Of a DNA stretch of 64,000 nt, positions 31,299 to 39,646 are shown in pieces. The notes beneath the pieces are model-generated. The model was given only the letters and a program-made list of their open reading frames with translations. It was not told where the DNA came from and did not search any database. This DNA comes from Streptomyces resistomycificus (lineage in GTDB: Bacteria; Actinomycetota; Actinomycetes; Streptomycetales; Streptomycetaceae). The translations under genes were made by a program, and so were the position numbers. The stretch is taken from assembly GCF_001514265.1 (NCBI RefSeq), contig NZ_KQ948997.1, forward strand, positions 248,001-312,000. The letters run 5' to 3'. Position 1 is the first letter of the stretch; every line of letters starts with the position of its first letter.

Positions 31299-32351
31299 TC
31301 ACCGAGGCCGCGGGGCCTCGGCCGAGCGCTCCGGCTCGTCGGCGCAGCCGCACGAGGTGCGGTGGACGAAGGCGCATTCGAGCCGCACGGTCCGGGCGGG
31401 CCGGTCCGGCGCGGCGAGCCGCTCCAGGAGCACCCGGACCGACTCGGCGCCGATCTGCCTGCCGGGCTGGGCGATCGCGGTCAACCGGGGCGTGAACAGG
31501 TCCGCCCATTCGAAGTCGTCGAAGCAGCACAACGCGATGTCGTCCGGCACGGACAGACCGTGTTCGCGCAGCGCGCGCAGGGCACCGATGGTCATCGCGT
31601 TGTTGGCGGTGACCAGGGCGGTGGGTGGCGCGGCGAGGGCCAGCAGGGCCGCGGTGGCCCGTTCGCCGCCGGCCGACGCGGAGTCGCCGTGCACGACGAG
31701 CCGCTCGTCGAAGGGGTAACCGGCGGCGGCGAGGCCGTGCCGGTAACCGGTGGTCCGCTCGCGGGTGGTGCTCAGCCCGGGGCGGCCCGCGACCAGGGCG
31801 ATCCGGCGGTGGCCCAGCCCGGCGAGATGTGTGATCAGCCGGGCCGTCGGCTCGGCGCTGTCGGCGCAGACCTGGTCGAAGCGTGGCGCGTGGTCCTCGG
31901 GGGAGTCGATCACCCGGTCGAGGAACACGGCCGGTACGTCGTGACGCGTCAGGTAGGCGACCAGCTCGCGCGGGTCGGCCGAGGGCGCGACGATCATGCC
32001 GTCCACCCGCCGCTCGTGCAGGAGCTGGACGACTTTGCGCTCGTGCTCCGGATCGTCGTGCGGGTCGGCGATCAGCAGGCTGTAGCCGTGTTCCAGGGCG
32101 GCGGCCTCCACTCCCTGGAGGATCTCCGTGAAGTACGGATTGCTGATCGCCGACACCGCGAGGCCGATGGAGCGGGTGCGGGACGTCACCAGGGAGCGGG
32201 CGAGGGTGTTGGGCGTGTAGCCGAGCTCCTCGACGGCGTCCAGCACGGCCTGGCGGGTGTGCGGCAGGACCGGCCGCGTGTCGTTCAGCACGTGCGAGAC
32301 GGTCGCCACGGACACGCCGGCGCTGCGTGCGACGTCAGCCATGGTCGGCAT
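31299..32351 (-). CDS. LacI-family transcriptional regulator
   Basis: 350 aa from ATG 32351, with GGGGAGGGTGACCC upstream. The N-terminal HTH and hinge helix read MADVARSAGVSVATVSHVLN and YTPNTLARSLVTSRTRSIGL. The ligand domain has the usual periplasmic-binding-like segments (NPYFTEILQGVEAAALEHGY, ALVTANNAMTIGALRALREH, CCFDDFEWADLFTPRLTAI). It probably represses its own operon with the PfkB kinase and is released by a sugar. A perfect 26-bp palindrome lies 52 bp upstream of its start. Confidence 0.95.
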   Translation of the reverse strand: MPTMADVARSAGVSVATVSHVLNDTRPVLPHTRQAVLDAVEELGYTPNTLARSLVTSRTRSIGLAVSAISNPYFTEILQGVEAAALEHGYSLLIADPHDDPEHERKVVQLLHERRVDGMIVAPSADPRELVAYLTRHDVPAVFLDRVIDSPEDHAPRFDQVCADSAEPTARLITHLAGLGHRRIALVAGRPGLSTTRERTTGYRHGLAAAGYPFDERLVVHGDSASAGGERATAALLALAAPPTALVTANNAMTIGALRALREHGLSVPDDIALCCFDDFEWADLFTPRLTAIAQPGRQIGAESVRVLLERLAAPDRPARTVRLECAFVHRTSCGCADEPERSAEAPRPR

Positions 32352-32402
32352 GGGTCACCCTCCCCGGAACGGTAGGGGGAACGTATCCCATTCGAGGGCA
32401 GA

Positions 32403-32428
32403 CGTAAACGCTTGCGCAAGCGTTTACG
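32403..32428. promoter_or_regulatory. LacI-type operator, 26-bp perfect palindrome
   Basis: CGTAAACGCTTGC is followed directly by its exact inverse GCAAGCGTTTACG. The central CGCTTGCGCAAGCG matches the usual LacI/GalR half-site style (..CGNTTGCGCAANCG..). Placed 52-77 bp upstream of the lacI-type start, it should mediate autoregulation of the lacI-pfkB operon. Confidence 0.9.
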
Positions 32429-32490
32429 CGGGATCACGTGCCGGGCGACGGACGGGACGGACGCGGAAGAGCTCCGCCGCTCACTCCCCC

Positions 32491-32570
32491 GGCGCGCTCA
32501 CTCCCGATCCGGCGCGCTCACTCCCGATCCGGCGCGCTCACTCCCGATCCGGCGCGCTCACTCCCAGTCC
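32491..32570. repeat. 20-bp tandem repeat, 3 perfect + 1 variant copies
   Basis: GGCGCGCTCACTCCCGATCC is repeated exactly at 32491-32510, 32511-32530 and 32531-32550. A fourth copy, differing at two positions, runs 32551-32570 and contains the stop codon and last codons of the XRE regulator gene. Each unit thus carries a copy of the gene's terminal GAGTGA on the minus strand. It looks like slippage-driven expansion of the gene end. Confidence 0.9.
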
Positions 32571-33514
32571 CAGCCGATCCCCACGATCCCCGACCGCACC
32601 CGCGGCTCGACGAGGTGTACGGAGTGGTGCCTGCCGGTGAGGGGCAGCTCCTGGCGGCCGCTGCGTGGTGCCGCCGCCGAGTGCTGGGCGAACCGGTGGC
32701 AGCGGGTCGGCAGCGCGTGCTCGTCGAAGCGCACCTGGAGCGCGTACTGCCCGCCCGCCGGACCGAATCCGCGGACGTACTCCCGCGACGCTCCCGCCGT
32801 GCCGTCCTGGACGCCGTAGCGGAAGAGGAACGTGTCGCCGGCCCGCAGCCTGGTGTCGAAGAGCAGCTCCGCCACGAGCACGCCGGTGTCGGGGTCCGAA
32901 CGCAGGCGTCCGGTACGGCAGTTCTCCAGGGCGTGGACGCGTATGCGCTCCGGCACGCACCCCGGGTCGCCGTGGTGGACGGCCACGAAACGGTCGACGC
33001 CGTCGCGGTGGGCCCGCACGATGTGGTGCGACTCGCGCCCCGCCAGTTCGCGGCGGGCGCCGATCCGTACCCGCTCGTGGTGTCCGAGGGTGTGCAGTCC
33101 GCCGTCGAGCGGCGAGTCCAGCTCGGCGAGCAGCTGCTCCAGGACGCCCGAGGCCTCGACGAGGGAGCGGTAGGAACGGGCGGCGGGCCGCTGCCCGGCC
33201 GGGTCCTCGTCGCTCTGGGCGAGCAGCCGGATCAGCGACTCCTCCGGCAGCTGGAGGATCTCCTCCAGAGCCCGTACGGCGCGCAGCGATTCGGGGCGCT
33301 GCGGACGGCGGGCGCCCTGCTGCCAGTAGCTCAGGCTCGTCACGCCGACCTTCACCCCGTGGCGCGAGAGATGGTGCTGTACACGCTGCAGCGGCAGCCC
33401 GCGGGCGGCGATCGCGGCGCGCAGCGCGACATGGAAGGGGCCGCCACGCAGGGCCGAGTCCAGTTCCGCGGTGGCGACGGTGACGACGTCCGCGTGCTGT
33501 GTGGCGTGCGGCAT
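32558..33514 (-). CDS. XRE-like helix-turn-helix regulator
   Basis: 318 aa from ATG 33514. The N-terminal half has an XRE-like fold: FHVALRAAIAARGLPLQRVQ, HHLSRHGVKVGVTSLSYWQQ, then ARRPQRPESLRAVRALEEIL. The C-terminal half (about 120-318) is a beta-rich domain with LFDTRLRAGDTFLFRYGVQD, YALQVRFDEHALPTRCHRF and the end VGIGWDWE. Proteins with this architecture are common and functionally uncharacterised in Streptomyces. The gene end lies inside the tandem repeat. No partner gene is obvious. Confidence 0.85.
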   Translation of the reverse strand: MPHATQHADVVTVATAELDSALRGGPFHVALRAAIAARGLPLQRVQHHLSRHGVKVGVTSLSYWQQGARRPQRPESLRAVRALEEILQLPEESLIRLLAQSDEDPAGQRPAARSYRSLVEASGVLEQLLAELDSPLDGGLHTLGHHERVRIGARRELAGRESHHIVRAHRDGVDRFVAVHHGDPGCVPERIRVHALENCRTGRLRSDPDTGVLVAELLFDTRLRAGDTFLFRYGVQDGTAGASREYVRGFGPAGGQYALQVRFDEHALPTRCHRFAQHSAAAPRSGRQELPLTGRHHSVHLVEPRVRSGIVGIGWDWE

Positions 33515-33860
33515 GCAGGGGCCTTTCTGTGGGCTTTCACAACGGCTGGTCAGGCCGTTCGCGGAAGGCGGTCGGGGGCCACCGCGCCGGCGCCGGGGGT
33601 CTTCACATCCGTACGCCGTCGTTCAGGCCCCGAGTTCCCCCGCATTGAAGCGTGTTGACCAAGTCCCGACAACACCTGATACCCGATCGCGGCCCACTCC
33701 TGGCCGACTTCGTGCCCTCACTCGGGCAGGAACCGGCGCGCGGGGGGCGGCGATCGCGGGGTGCGTCCTCGGGGCGGCTATGTGTGCCGCGCCGTACACG
33801 TGCTGGAGATGATGGCCGGAGTCGCGCTCCGTGCCGGAACATGCCGGAGACGCCGGGCGG

Positions 33861-34020
33861 TGCTGTGCCCGTGCCGGATGCGAAGGGTGGCGCCGGGTGG
33901 TGCTGTGCCCGTGCTGGACGCGAAGGGCGGCGCCGGGTGGTGCTGTGTCCGTGCCGGACGCGAAGGGTGGCGCCGGGTGGTGCTGTGTCCGTGCCGGACG
34001 CGAAGGGTGGTGCCGCGTCC
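33861..34020. repeat. 40-bp tandem repeat (minisatellite), four copies
   Basis: Units start at 33861, 33901, 33941 and 33981 and contain TGCTGTGCCCGTGCCGGATG, then CGAAGGGTGG, CGCCGGGTGG, with a few substitutions; the last copy degenerates at its end. Since 40 is not a multiple of three the reading frame turns with each copy, and the open frames across it are probably not genes. The 33515-33860 stretch before it also shows no convincing gene. Confidence 0.9.
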
Positions 34021-34028
34021 CGGCCCTT

Positions 34029-34265
34029 CTAGAGGTGTCGGCCGGTGCCGCGGCGCTCCTCGATCAGCCGCTTGGCGCGGACGATGTCGGGGTCTCGCGG
34101 GTCGAGGGAGTCGTACGGCGCGTAAGGGTCGTTCGTGGTCCGGTCCGTACGACCCGACCGCCGTCGCTTCTCGATCCGTGTACGCCGCATGTCCCGCAGC
34201 CCTCCGACGACGACGCCGTCCTCGCCGGACGGTCGGTCCCTCTGTACCCGCAGTGACTTGAGCAT
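34029..34265 (-). CDS. Small basic hypothetical protein
   Basis: 78 aa if started at ATG 34265, where GGCGGGGA precedes the start; GTG 34292 is also in frame. The middle is strongly basic (RRTRIEKRRRSGRTDR), followed by DPYAPYDSLDPRDPDIVRAK and a helical end RLIEERRGTGRHL. It might be a small nucleic-acid-binding protein, but no family is recognised. Its stop lies 9 bp from the minisatellite. Confidence 0.55.
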   Translation of the reverse strand: MLKSLRVQRDRPSGEDGVVVGGLRDMRRTRIEKRRRSGRTDRTTNDPYAPYDSLDPRDPDIVRAKRLIEERRGTGRHL

Positions 34266-34433
34266 TCCCCGCCTACGTGCCCAAGTAGTCACGGCAGGCC
34301 CGCAATTCCGTTTCCGGTCGTTCGTACCCCCTCGGCCGCGGCCTGTGGATCACCGAGGGCACCGCCGCCGACGCCGCCTGCCCGTTGTCCACAGGCCGCC
34401 ACGCTGTCAGCCCCCGCCAGTAGGGTGTGAGAC

Positions 34434-36491
34434 ATGGCCGACCCCTCCAGCTACCGCCCCAAGCCGGGACAGATCCCGGACTCTCCCGGGGTGTACAGGT
34501 TCCGTGACGAGCACCGCCGGGTGATCTACGTCGGAAAGGCGAAAAGCCTGCGCCAACGCCTGGCGAACTACTTCCAGGACCTGGCGGGCCTGCACCCCCG
34601 CACCCGCACCATGGTCACCACGGCCGCGTCCGTGGAGTGGACGGTGGTGTCCACGGAGGTGGAGGCCCTGCAGCTGGAGTACTCCTGGATCAAGGAGTAC
34701 GACCCCCGGTTCAACGTCAAGTACCGAGACGACAAGAGCTACCCGTACCTCGCGGTGACCATGAACGAGGAGTTCCCGCGCGTCCAGGTGATGCGCGGGC
34801 ACAAGAAGAAGGGCGTGCGCTACTTCGGGCCGTACGGGCACGCGTGGGCGATCCGCGACACCGTGGACCTCCTGCTGCGCGTCTTCCCGGTGCGCACCTG
34901 CTCCGCCGGCGTCTTCAAGAACGCCACCCGCACCGGCCGCCCCTGCCTCCTCGGCTACATCGGCAAGTGCTCCGCGCCCTGTGTGGGCCGCGTCTCCGCC
35001 GAGGAGCACCGCGAACTCGCCGACGAGTTCAGCGACTTCATGGCCGGCCGTACGGGCACGTACCTCCGCCGTCTGGAGAAGCAGATGACGGAGGCGGCCG
35101 AGGAGATGGAGTACGAGCGGGCGGCCCGCCTGCGCGACGACATCGGGGCCCTGAAGAAGGCCATGGAGAAGAACGCGGTCGTGCTCGCCGACGCGACCGA
35201 CGCCGACCTGATCGCGGTCGCCGAGGACGAGCTGGAAGCGGCCGTGCAGATCTTCCACGTCCGTGGCGGACGCGTGCGCGGCCAGCGCGGCTGGGTCACC
35301 GACAAGGTCGAGGAGATCACCACCGGCGCCCTGGTGGAGCACGCCCTCCAGCAGCTCTACGGCGAGGAGAGGGGCGACTCGGTCCCCAGGGAGGTCCTCG
35401 TCCCGGCCCTGCCCGACCCGGTCGAGCCGGTCCAGGAGTGGCTGACCGGGCGCCGCGGGTCCGCCGTGTCGCTGCGCGTCCCGCAGCGCGGCGACAAGAA
35501 GGCCCTCATGGAGACCGTCCAGCGCAACGCGCTCCATTCGCTCGCCCTGCACAAGACCAAGCGCGCCTCCGACCTGACCACCCGCTCGCGCGCCCTGGAG
35601 GAGATCGCCGACGCCCTCGACCTGGACAGCGCCCCGCTCAGGATCGAGTGCTACGACATCTCGCACCTCCAGGGCGACGACGTGGTGGCCTCCATGGTCG
35701 TCTTCGAGGACGGCCTACAGCGCAAGAGCGAGTACCGCCGCTTCCAGATCAAGGGCTTCGAGGGACAGGACGACGTCCGCTCCATGCACGAGGTGATCAC
35801 CCGCCGCTTCCGGCGCTACCTCGCCGAGAAGGAGAAGACGGGGGAGTGGGCCGACGGCGAGACCCCCGACGCCGACGGACACGGCAACGGCCTCACCGAG
35901 GAGGACGGCCGCCCCAAGCGCTTCGCCTACCCGCCGCAACTCGTCGTCGTCGACGGAGGGCAGCCCCAGGTGGCCGCCGCGAAGAAGGCCCTCGACGAGC
36001 TGGGCATCGACGACATCGCCGTCTGCGGCCTCGCCAAGCGCCTGGAGGAGGTCTGGCTGCCGAACGAGGACGACCCGGTCGTCCTGCCCCGCACCAGCGA
36101 GGGCCTCTACCTCCTCCAGCGCGTCCGCGACGAGGCCCACCGTTTCGCGATCACCTATCAGCGCACCAAACGCGCCAAGCGCTTCCGGTCGAGCCCCCTG
36201 GACGACGTCCCGGGGCTCGGGGACGCGCGCAAGCAGGCACTGCTGAAGCATTTCGGTTCGTTGCGGAAACTCCGATCTGCCACCATCGACCAGATCTGCG
36301 AGGTTCCCGGCATAGGCCGCAAGACGGCCGAGACGATCGCCGTGGCCTTCGCCCAGGCGGCTCCGGCCACGCCGGCGGTGAACACGGCGACTGGAGAGAT
36401 CATGGATGAAGAGGAACCCGGCACCATGGGTTCCGGAGGGGAGCCCGTGACGACGGGCGCCCCGGACGAACGACGGGGGCAGGAGACATGA
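34434..36491 (+). CDS. uvrC: Excinuclease ABC subunit C
   Basis: 685 aa from ATG 34434. The N-terminal GIY-YIG nuclease: SPGVYRFRDEHRRVIYVGKA (3' incision). The UVR helical hairpin (MTEAAEEMEYERAARLRDDI) that binds UvrB is near residues 215-235. The RNase H-like domain (5' incision): IECYDISHLQGDDVVASMVV and PPQLVVVDGGQPQVAAAKKA. The C-terminal HhH motifs: LDDVPGLGDARKQALLKHFG and CEVPGIGRKTAETIA. The last ~40 residues are an acidic low-complexity tail. It is first gene of a tightly coupled run with rapZ, yvcK and whiA. Confidence 0.98.
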   Translation: MADPSSYRPKPGQIPDSPGVYRFRDEHRRVIYVGKAKSLRQRLANYFQDLAGLHPRTRTMVTTAASVEWTVVSTEVEALQLEYSWIKEYDPRFNVKYRDDKSYPYLAVTMNEEFPRVQVMRGHKKKGVRYFGPYGHAWAIRDTVDLLLRVFPVRTCSAGVFKNATRTGRPCLLGYIGKCSAPCVGRVSAEEHRELADEFSDFMAGRTGTYLRRLEKQMTEAAEEMEYERAARLRDDIGALKKAMEKNAVVLADATDADLIAVAEDELEAAVQIFHVRGGRVRGQRGWVTDKVEEITTGALVEHALQQLYGEERGDSVPREVLVPALPDPVEPVQEWLTGRRGSAVSLRVPQRGDKKALMETVQRNALHSLALHKTKRASDLTTRSRALEEIADALDLDSAPLRIECYDISHLQGDDVVASMVVFEDGLQRKSEYRRFQIKGFEGQDDVRSMHEVITRRFRRYLAEKEKTGEWADGETPDADGHGNGLTEEDGRPKRFAYPPQLVVVDGGQPQVAAAKKALDELGIDDIAVCGLAKRLEEVWLPNEDDPVVLPRTSEGLYLLQRVRDEAHRFAITYQRTKRAKRFRSSPLDDVPGLGDARKQALLKHFGSLRKLRSATIDQICEVPGIGRKTAETIAVAFAQAAPATPAVNTATGEIMDEEEPGTMGSGGEPVTTGAPDERRGQET

Positions 36492-37447
36492 ATGTGAACG
36501 AGCACGACGGGCAACAAGGCCAGGCCGGAGACGGAGCACAGGTGAGTACGGGCACGCCCAACGAGACGGCCGCGGTCCCGGACGCGGCCATCCCCGAGCT
36601 GGTGATCATCTCCGGGATGTCCGGAGCCGGCCGCTCGACCGCGGCCAAGTGTCTGGAGGACCTCGGCTGGTTCGTCGTCGACAACCTCCCGCCCGCGCTG
36701 ATCCCCACCATGGTGGAACTCGGCGCCCGCTCCCAGGGCAACGTGGCGCGGATCGCGGTCGTCGTCGACGTCCGCGGCCGCCGCTTCTTCGACAACCTCC
36801 GCGAGTCCCTCGCCGACCTCGACAGCAGGCAGGTCACGCGGCGGATCGTCTTCCTGGAGTCCTCGGACGAGGCCCTGGTGCGCCGCTTCGAGTCGGTGCG
36901 CCGCCCGCACCCCCTCCAGGGCGACGGCCGGATCGTCGACGGCATCGCCGCCGAGCGCGAGCTGCTGCGCGAGCTGCGCGGCGACGCCGACCTGGTGATC
37001 GACACCTCCAGCCTCAACGTGCACGAGCTGCGCGCCAAGATGGACGCGCAGTTCGCCGGCGAGGAAGAGCCCGAGCTGCGGGCCACCGTCATGTCCTTCG
37101 GCTTCAAGTACGGCCTGCCGGTCGACGCCGACCTGGTCGCGGACATGCGCTTCCTGCCCAACCCGCACTGGGTCCCGGAGCTGCGCCCCTTCAACGGCCT
37201 CAACGAGGAGGTGTCGGCGTACGTCTTCAACCAGCCCGGCGCCAAGGAGTTCCTCGACCGCTACGCCGAGCTGCTGCGGCTCATCGCGGCCGGCTACCGC
37301 CGCGAGGGCAAGCGGTACGTGACGATCGCCATCGGCTGCACCGGCGGCAAGCACCGCTCGGTCGCCACCTCGGAGAAACTCGCCGCGCGCCTCGCGGCCG
37401 AGGGCGTGGAGACGGTGGTCGTGCACCGGGACATGGGACGGGAATGA
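36488..37447 (+). CDS. rapZ: RapZ-type nucleotide-binding protein
   Basis: 319 aa from ATG 36488, whose ATGA overlaps the uvrC stop. The Walker A is VIISGMSGAGRSTAAKCLED near residues 39-58. Later come VDVRGRRFFDNLRESL, FLESSDEALVRRFESVRRPH, FGFKYGLPVDADLVADMRFL and the C-terminal IAIGCTGGKHRSVATSEKLA that marks the RapZ/YvcJ family. In E. coli RapZ is an RNase adaptor for small RNA decay; in actinobacteria the role is less clear. It overlaps yvcK by 4 bp. Confidence 0.96.
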   Translation: MNVNEHDGQQGQAGDGAQVSTGTPNETAAVPDAAIPELVIISGMSGAGRSTAAKCLEDLGWFVVDNLPPALIPTMVELGARSQGNVARIAVVVDVRGRRFFDNLRESLADLDSRQVTRRIVFLESSDEALVRRFESVRRPHPLQGDGRIVDGIAAERELLRELRGDADLVIDTSSLNVHELRAKMDAQFAGEEEPELRATVMSFGFKYGLPVDADLVADMRFLPNPHWVPELRPFNGLNEEVSAYVFNQPGAKEFLDRYAELLRLIAAGYRREGKRYVTIAIGCTGGKHRSVATSEKLAARLAAEGVETVVVHRDMGRE

Positions 37448-38511
37448 CCGGACGTTCACCCCGGCTGAGCAGGCTGCGCCGGGCGGTACCCGAGGGGCGC
37501 GCGAGCAAGCCCGTCGAGGCCCGGGGCGCCAGGCCGCGCCGCCGGGGCGCGCAGCCCAAGGTGGTCGCCCTGGGTGGCGGCATGGGCCTGTCCGCCTCGC
37601 TGGCCGCCCTGCGCCGGATCACCGGCGACCTCACCGCCGTCGTCACCGTGGCCGACGACGGCGGCTCCAGCGGCCGGCTGCGCGACGAGCTGGGCGTGCT
37701 GCCGCCCGGCGACCTGCGCAAGGCCCTGGCGGCACTGTGCGGCGACGACGACTGGGGCCAGACCTGGGCCCGCGTCATCCAGCACCGCTTCCAGTCCAAG
37801 GGCGAGCTGCACGAACACGCGGTCGGCAACCTGCTGATCGTCGCCCTCTGGGAGCAGCTGGGCGACCACGTCCAGGCCCTCGACCTGGTCGGCAGGCTGC
37901 TGGGCGCGCACGGGCGCGTGCTGCCGATGTCCGCCGTACCACTGGAGCTCCAGGCCCTGGTCAGGGGCCATGACCCGGACCGGCCCGAGGACGTCGACAC
38001 CGTGCGGGGACAGGCGACCGTCGCCCTCACCCCCGGCGAGGTGCAGTCCGTGCACCTGGTTCCGCACGACCCGCCCGCGGTACCGGAGGCGGTGGCGGCC
38101 GTCCTCGACGCCGACTGGGTGGTGCTGGGCCCCGGCTCCTGGTTCTCCTCGGTCATCCCGCACCTGCTCGTACCCGAACTCCTGGACGCGCTCACGCAGA
38201 CGAAGGCGCGCCGGGTACTCTCCCTGAACCTCGCTCCGCAGCCGGGAGAAACCGAAGGCTTCTCCCCGCAGCGTCATTTGGAGGTTTTGGGACGACACGC
38301 CCCTAAACTCGCCCTGGACGTGGTGCTGGCCGACGAGGCCGCCGTGCCCGACCGCGATGTTCTCACCGAGGCCGCCAAGCGGCTCGGTGCCGCGGTCGAG
38401 CTGGCCCCGGTCGCCCGGAGGGATGGGTCCCCAAGACATGACCCGGAGCTCCTTGCCGCCGCGTACGACCGTATTTTTCGGATGCATGGAAGGATCGGCC
38501 CATGGCGATGA
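37444..38511 (+). CDS. yvcK: YvcK/CofD-like gluconeogenesis factor
   Basis: 355 aa from ATG 37444, overlapping rapZ by ATGA. A basic N-terminal extension (about 35 residues) precedes PKVVALGGGMGLSASLAALR. Then come VTVADDGGSSGRLRDELGVL, PPGDLRKALAALCG, GELHEHAVGNLLIVAL, and DWVVLGPGSWFSSVIPHLLV. This is the CofD-like fold of YvcK, which binds UDP-sugars and supports cell-wall growth on gluconeogenic carbon. Its end overlaps whiA by 10 bp. Confidence 0.95.
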   Translation: MTGRSPRLSRLRRAVPEGRASKPVEARGARPRRRGAQPKVVALGGGMGLSASLAALRRITGDLTAVVTVADDGGSSGRLRDELGVLPPGDLRKALAALCGDDDWGQTWARVIQHRFQSKGELHEHAVGNLLIVALWEQLGDHVQALDLVGRLLGAHGRVLPMSAVPLELQALVRGHDPDRPEDVDTVRGQATVALTPGEVQSVHLVPHDPPAVPEAVAAVLDADWVVLGPGSWFSSVIPHLLVPELLDALTQTKARRVLSLNLAPQPGETEGFSPQRHLEVLGRHAPKLALDVVLADEAAVPDRDVLTEAAKRLGAAVELAPVARRDGSPRHDPELLAAAYDRIFRMHGRIGPWR

Positions 38512-39491
38512 CGGCAGCGGTGAAGGATGAGATCTCCCGGCTCCCCGTCACCCGTACCTGCTGCAGAAAGGCGGAGGTCTCCGCCATTCTGCGGTTCGCC
38601 GGAGGCCTCCACCTGGTGAGCGGGCGCATCGTGATCGAAGCGGAGCTGGACACCGCGATGGCGGCCCGTCGCCTCAAGCGGGACATCCTGGAGATCTTCG
38701 GCCACAGCTCCGAGCTGATCGTGATGGCACCGGGCGGACTGCGCCGCGGCTCGCGCTATGTCGTGCGGGTGGTCGCCGGCGGTGACCAGCTGGCCCGGCA
38801 GACCGGCCTGGTCGACGGCCGGGGCCGTCCGATCCGGGGTCTGCCCCCGCAGGTGGTCTCCGGTGCCACCTGTGACGCGGAGGCCGCCTGGCGCGGGGCC
38901 TTCCTGGCGCACGGCTCGCTCACCGAGCCGGGCCGCTCCTCCTCCCTGGAGGTGACCTGCCCCGGCCCCGAGGCCGCGCTCGCCCTGGTCGGCGCGGCCC
39001 GCCGCCTGTCGATCGCGGCCAAGGCCCGGGAGGTACGCGGAGTGGACCGGGTGGTCGTCCGGGACGGTGACGCGATCGGCGCCCTGCTGACCCGGCTCGG
39101 CGCCCACGAGTCGGTGCTGGCCTGGGAGGAGCGCCGGATGCGCCGCGAGGTGCGGGCCACGGCGAACCGGCTCGCCAACTTCGACGACGCCAACCTGCGC
39201 CGCTCGGCGCGCGCGGCCGTCGCCGCGGGCGCCCGTGTCCAGCGCGCCCTGGAGATCCTCGCCGACGACGTCCCCGAGCACCTCGCCGCCGCCGGGCGGC
39301 TGCGCATGGACCACAAGCAGGCATCCCTGGAGGAGCTGGGCGCGCTCGCCGACCCGCCGCTGACCAAGGACGCCGTCGCCGGGCGTATCCGCCGCCTGCT
39401 GGCGATGGCCGACAAGCGGGCCCAGGACCTCGGCATCCCCGGCACGGAGTCCAGCATCACCGAGGAGATGGCGGACAACCTCGTCGGTTGA
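38502..39491 (+). CDS. whiA: Sporulation regulator WhiA
   Basis: 329 aa from ATG 38502 (ATG 38508 is an alternative). The N-terminal LAGLIDADG-like domain includes RTCCRKAEVSAILRFAGGLH, RRLKRDILEIFGHSSELIVM and WRGAFLAHGSLTEPGRSSSL. The C-terminal HTH contains ANFDDANLRRSARAAVAAGA and SLEELGALADPPLTKDAVAG. WhiA acts with WhiB to control the switch to sporulation septation in Streptomyces aerial hyphae. It is last of the uvrC-rapZ-yvcK-whiA run and is followed by a terminator. Confidence 0.98.
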   Translation: MAMTAAVKDEISRLPVTRTCCRKAEVSAILRFAGGLHLVSGRIVIEAELDTAMAARRLKRDILEIFGHSSELIVMAPGGLRRGSRYVVRVVAGGDQLARQTGLVDGRGRPIRGLPPQVVSGATCDAEAAWRGAFLAHGSLTEPGRSSSLEVTCPGPEAALALVGAARRLSIAAKAREVRGVDRVVVRDGDAIGALLTRLGAHESVLAWEERRMRREVRATANRLANFDDANLRRSARAAVAAGARVQRALEILADDVPEHLAAAGRLRMDHKQASLEELGALADPPLTKDAVAGRIRRLLAMADKRAQDLGIPGTESSITEEMADNLVG

Positions 39492-39509
39492 CCCCGCAGC
39501 ACTTCCAAC

Positions 39510-39550
39510 ACGCCGGTGCCGACACCCACTTGGGTGATCGGCACCGGCGT
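39510..39550. terminator. whiA operon terminator
   Basis: ACGCCGGTGCCGA (39510-39522) and TCGGCACCGGCGT (39538-39550) make a perfect 13-bp stem, 18 bp after the whiA stop; the loop also contains the small inverted word CACCCACTTGGGTG. Confidence 0.9.
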
Positions 39551-39646
39551 TTGTGTGTCCTTGAGGCACCCTTGACTCGATCATGAACTGATATGAGCCT
39601 GACCTCTGTTCGTCGCTGACGTGGCGAACCACTGCTAGGGGGGTTC

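Noticed and set aside
32491..32570. CRISPR array
   Set aside because: Units are contiguous 20-bp repeats without spacers; the 33861-34020 array also lacks spacers. No CRISPR or cas gene is present in the window.
33652..34032. 126-aa open frame across the minisatellite
   Set aside because: The 40-bp unit rotates the frame; composition is repeat-driven and no homologous pattern is visible.
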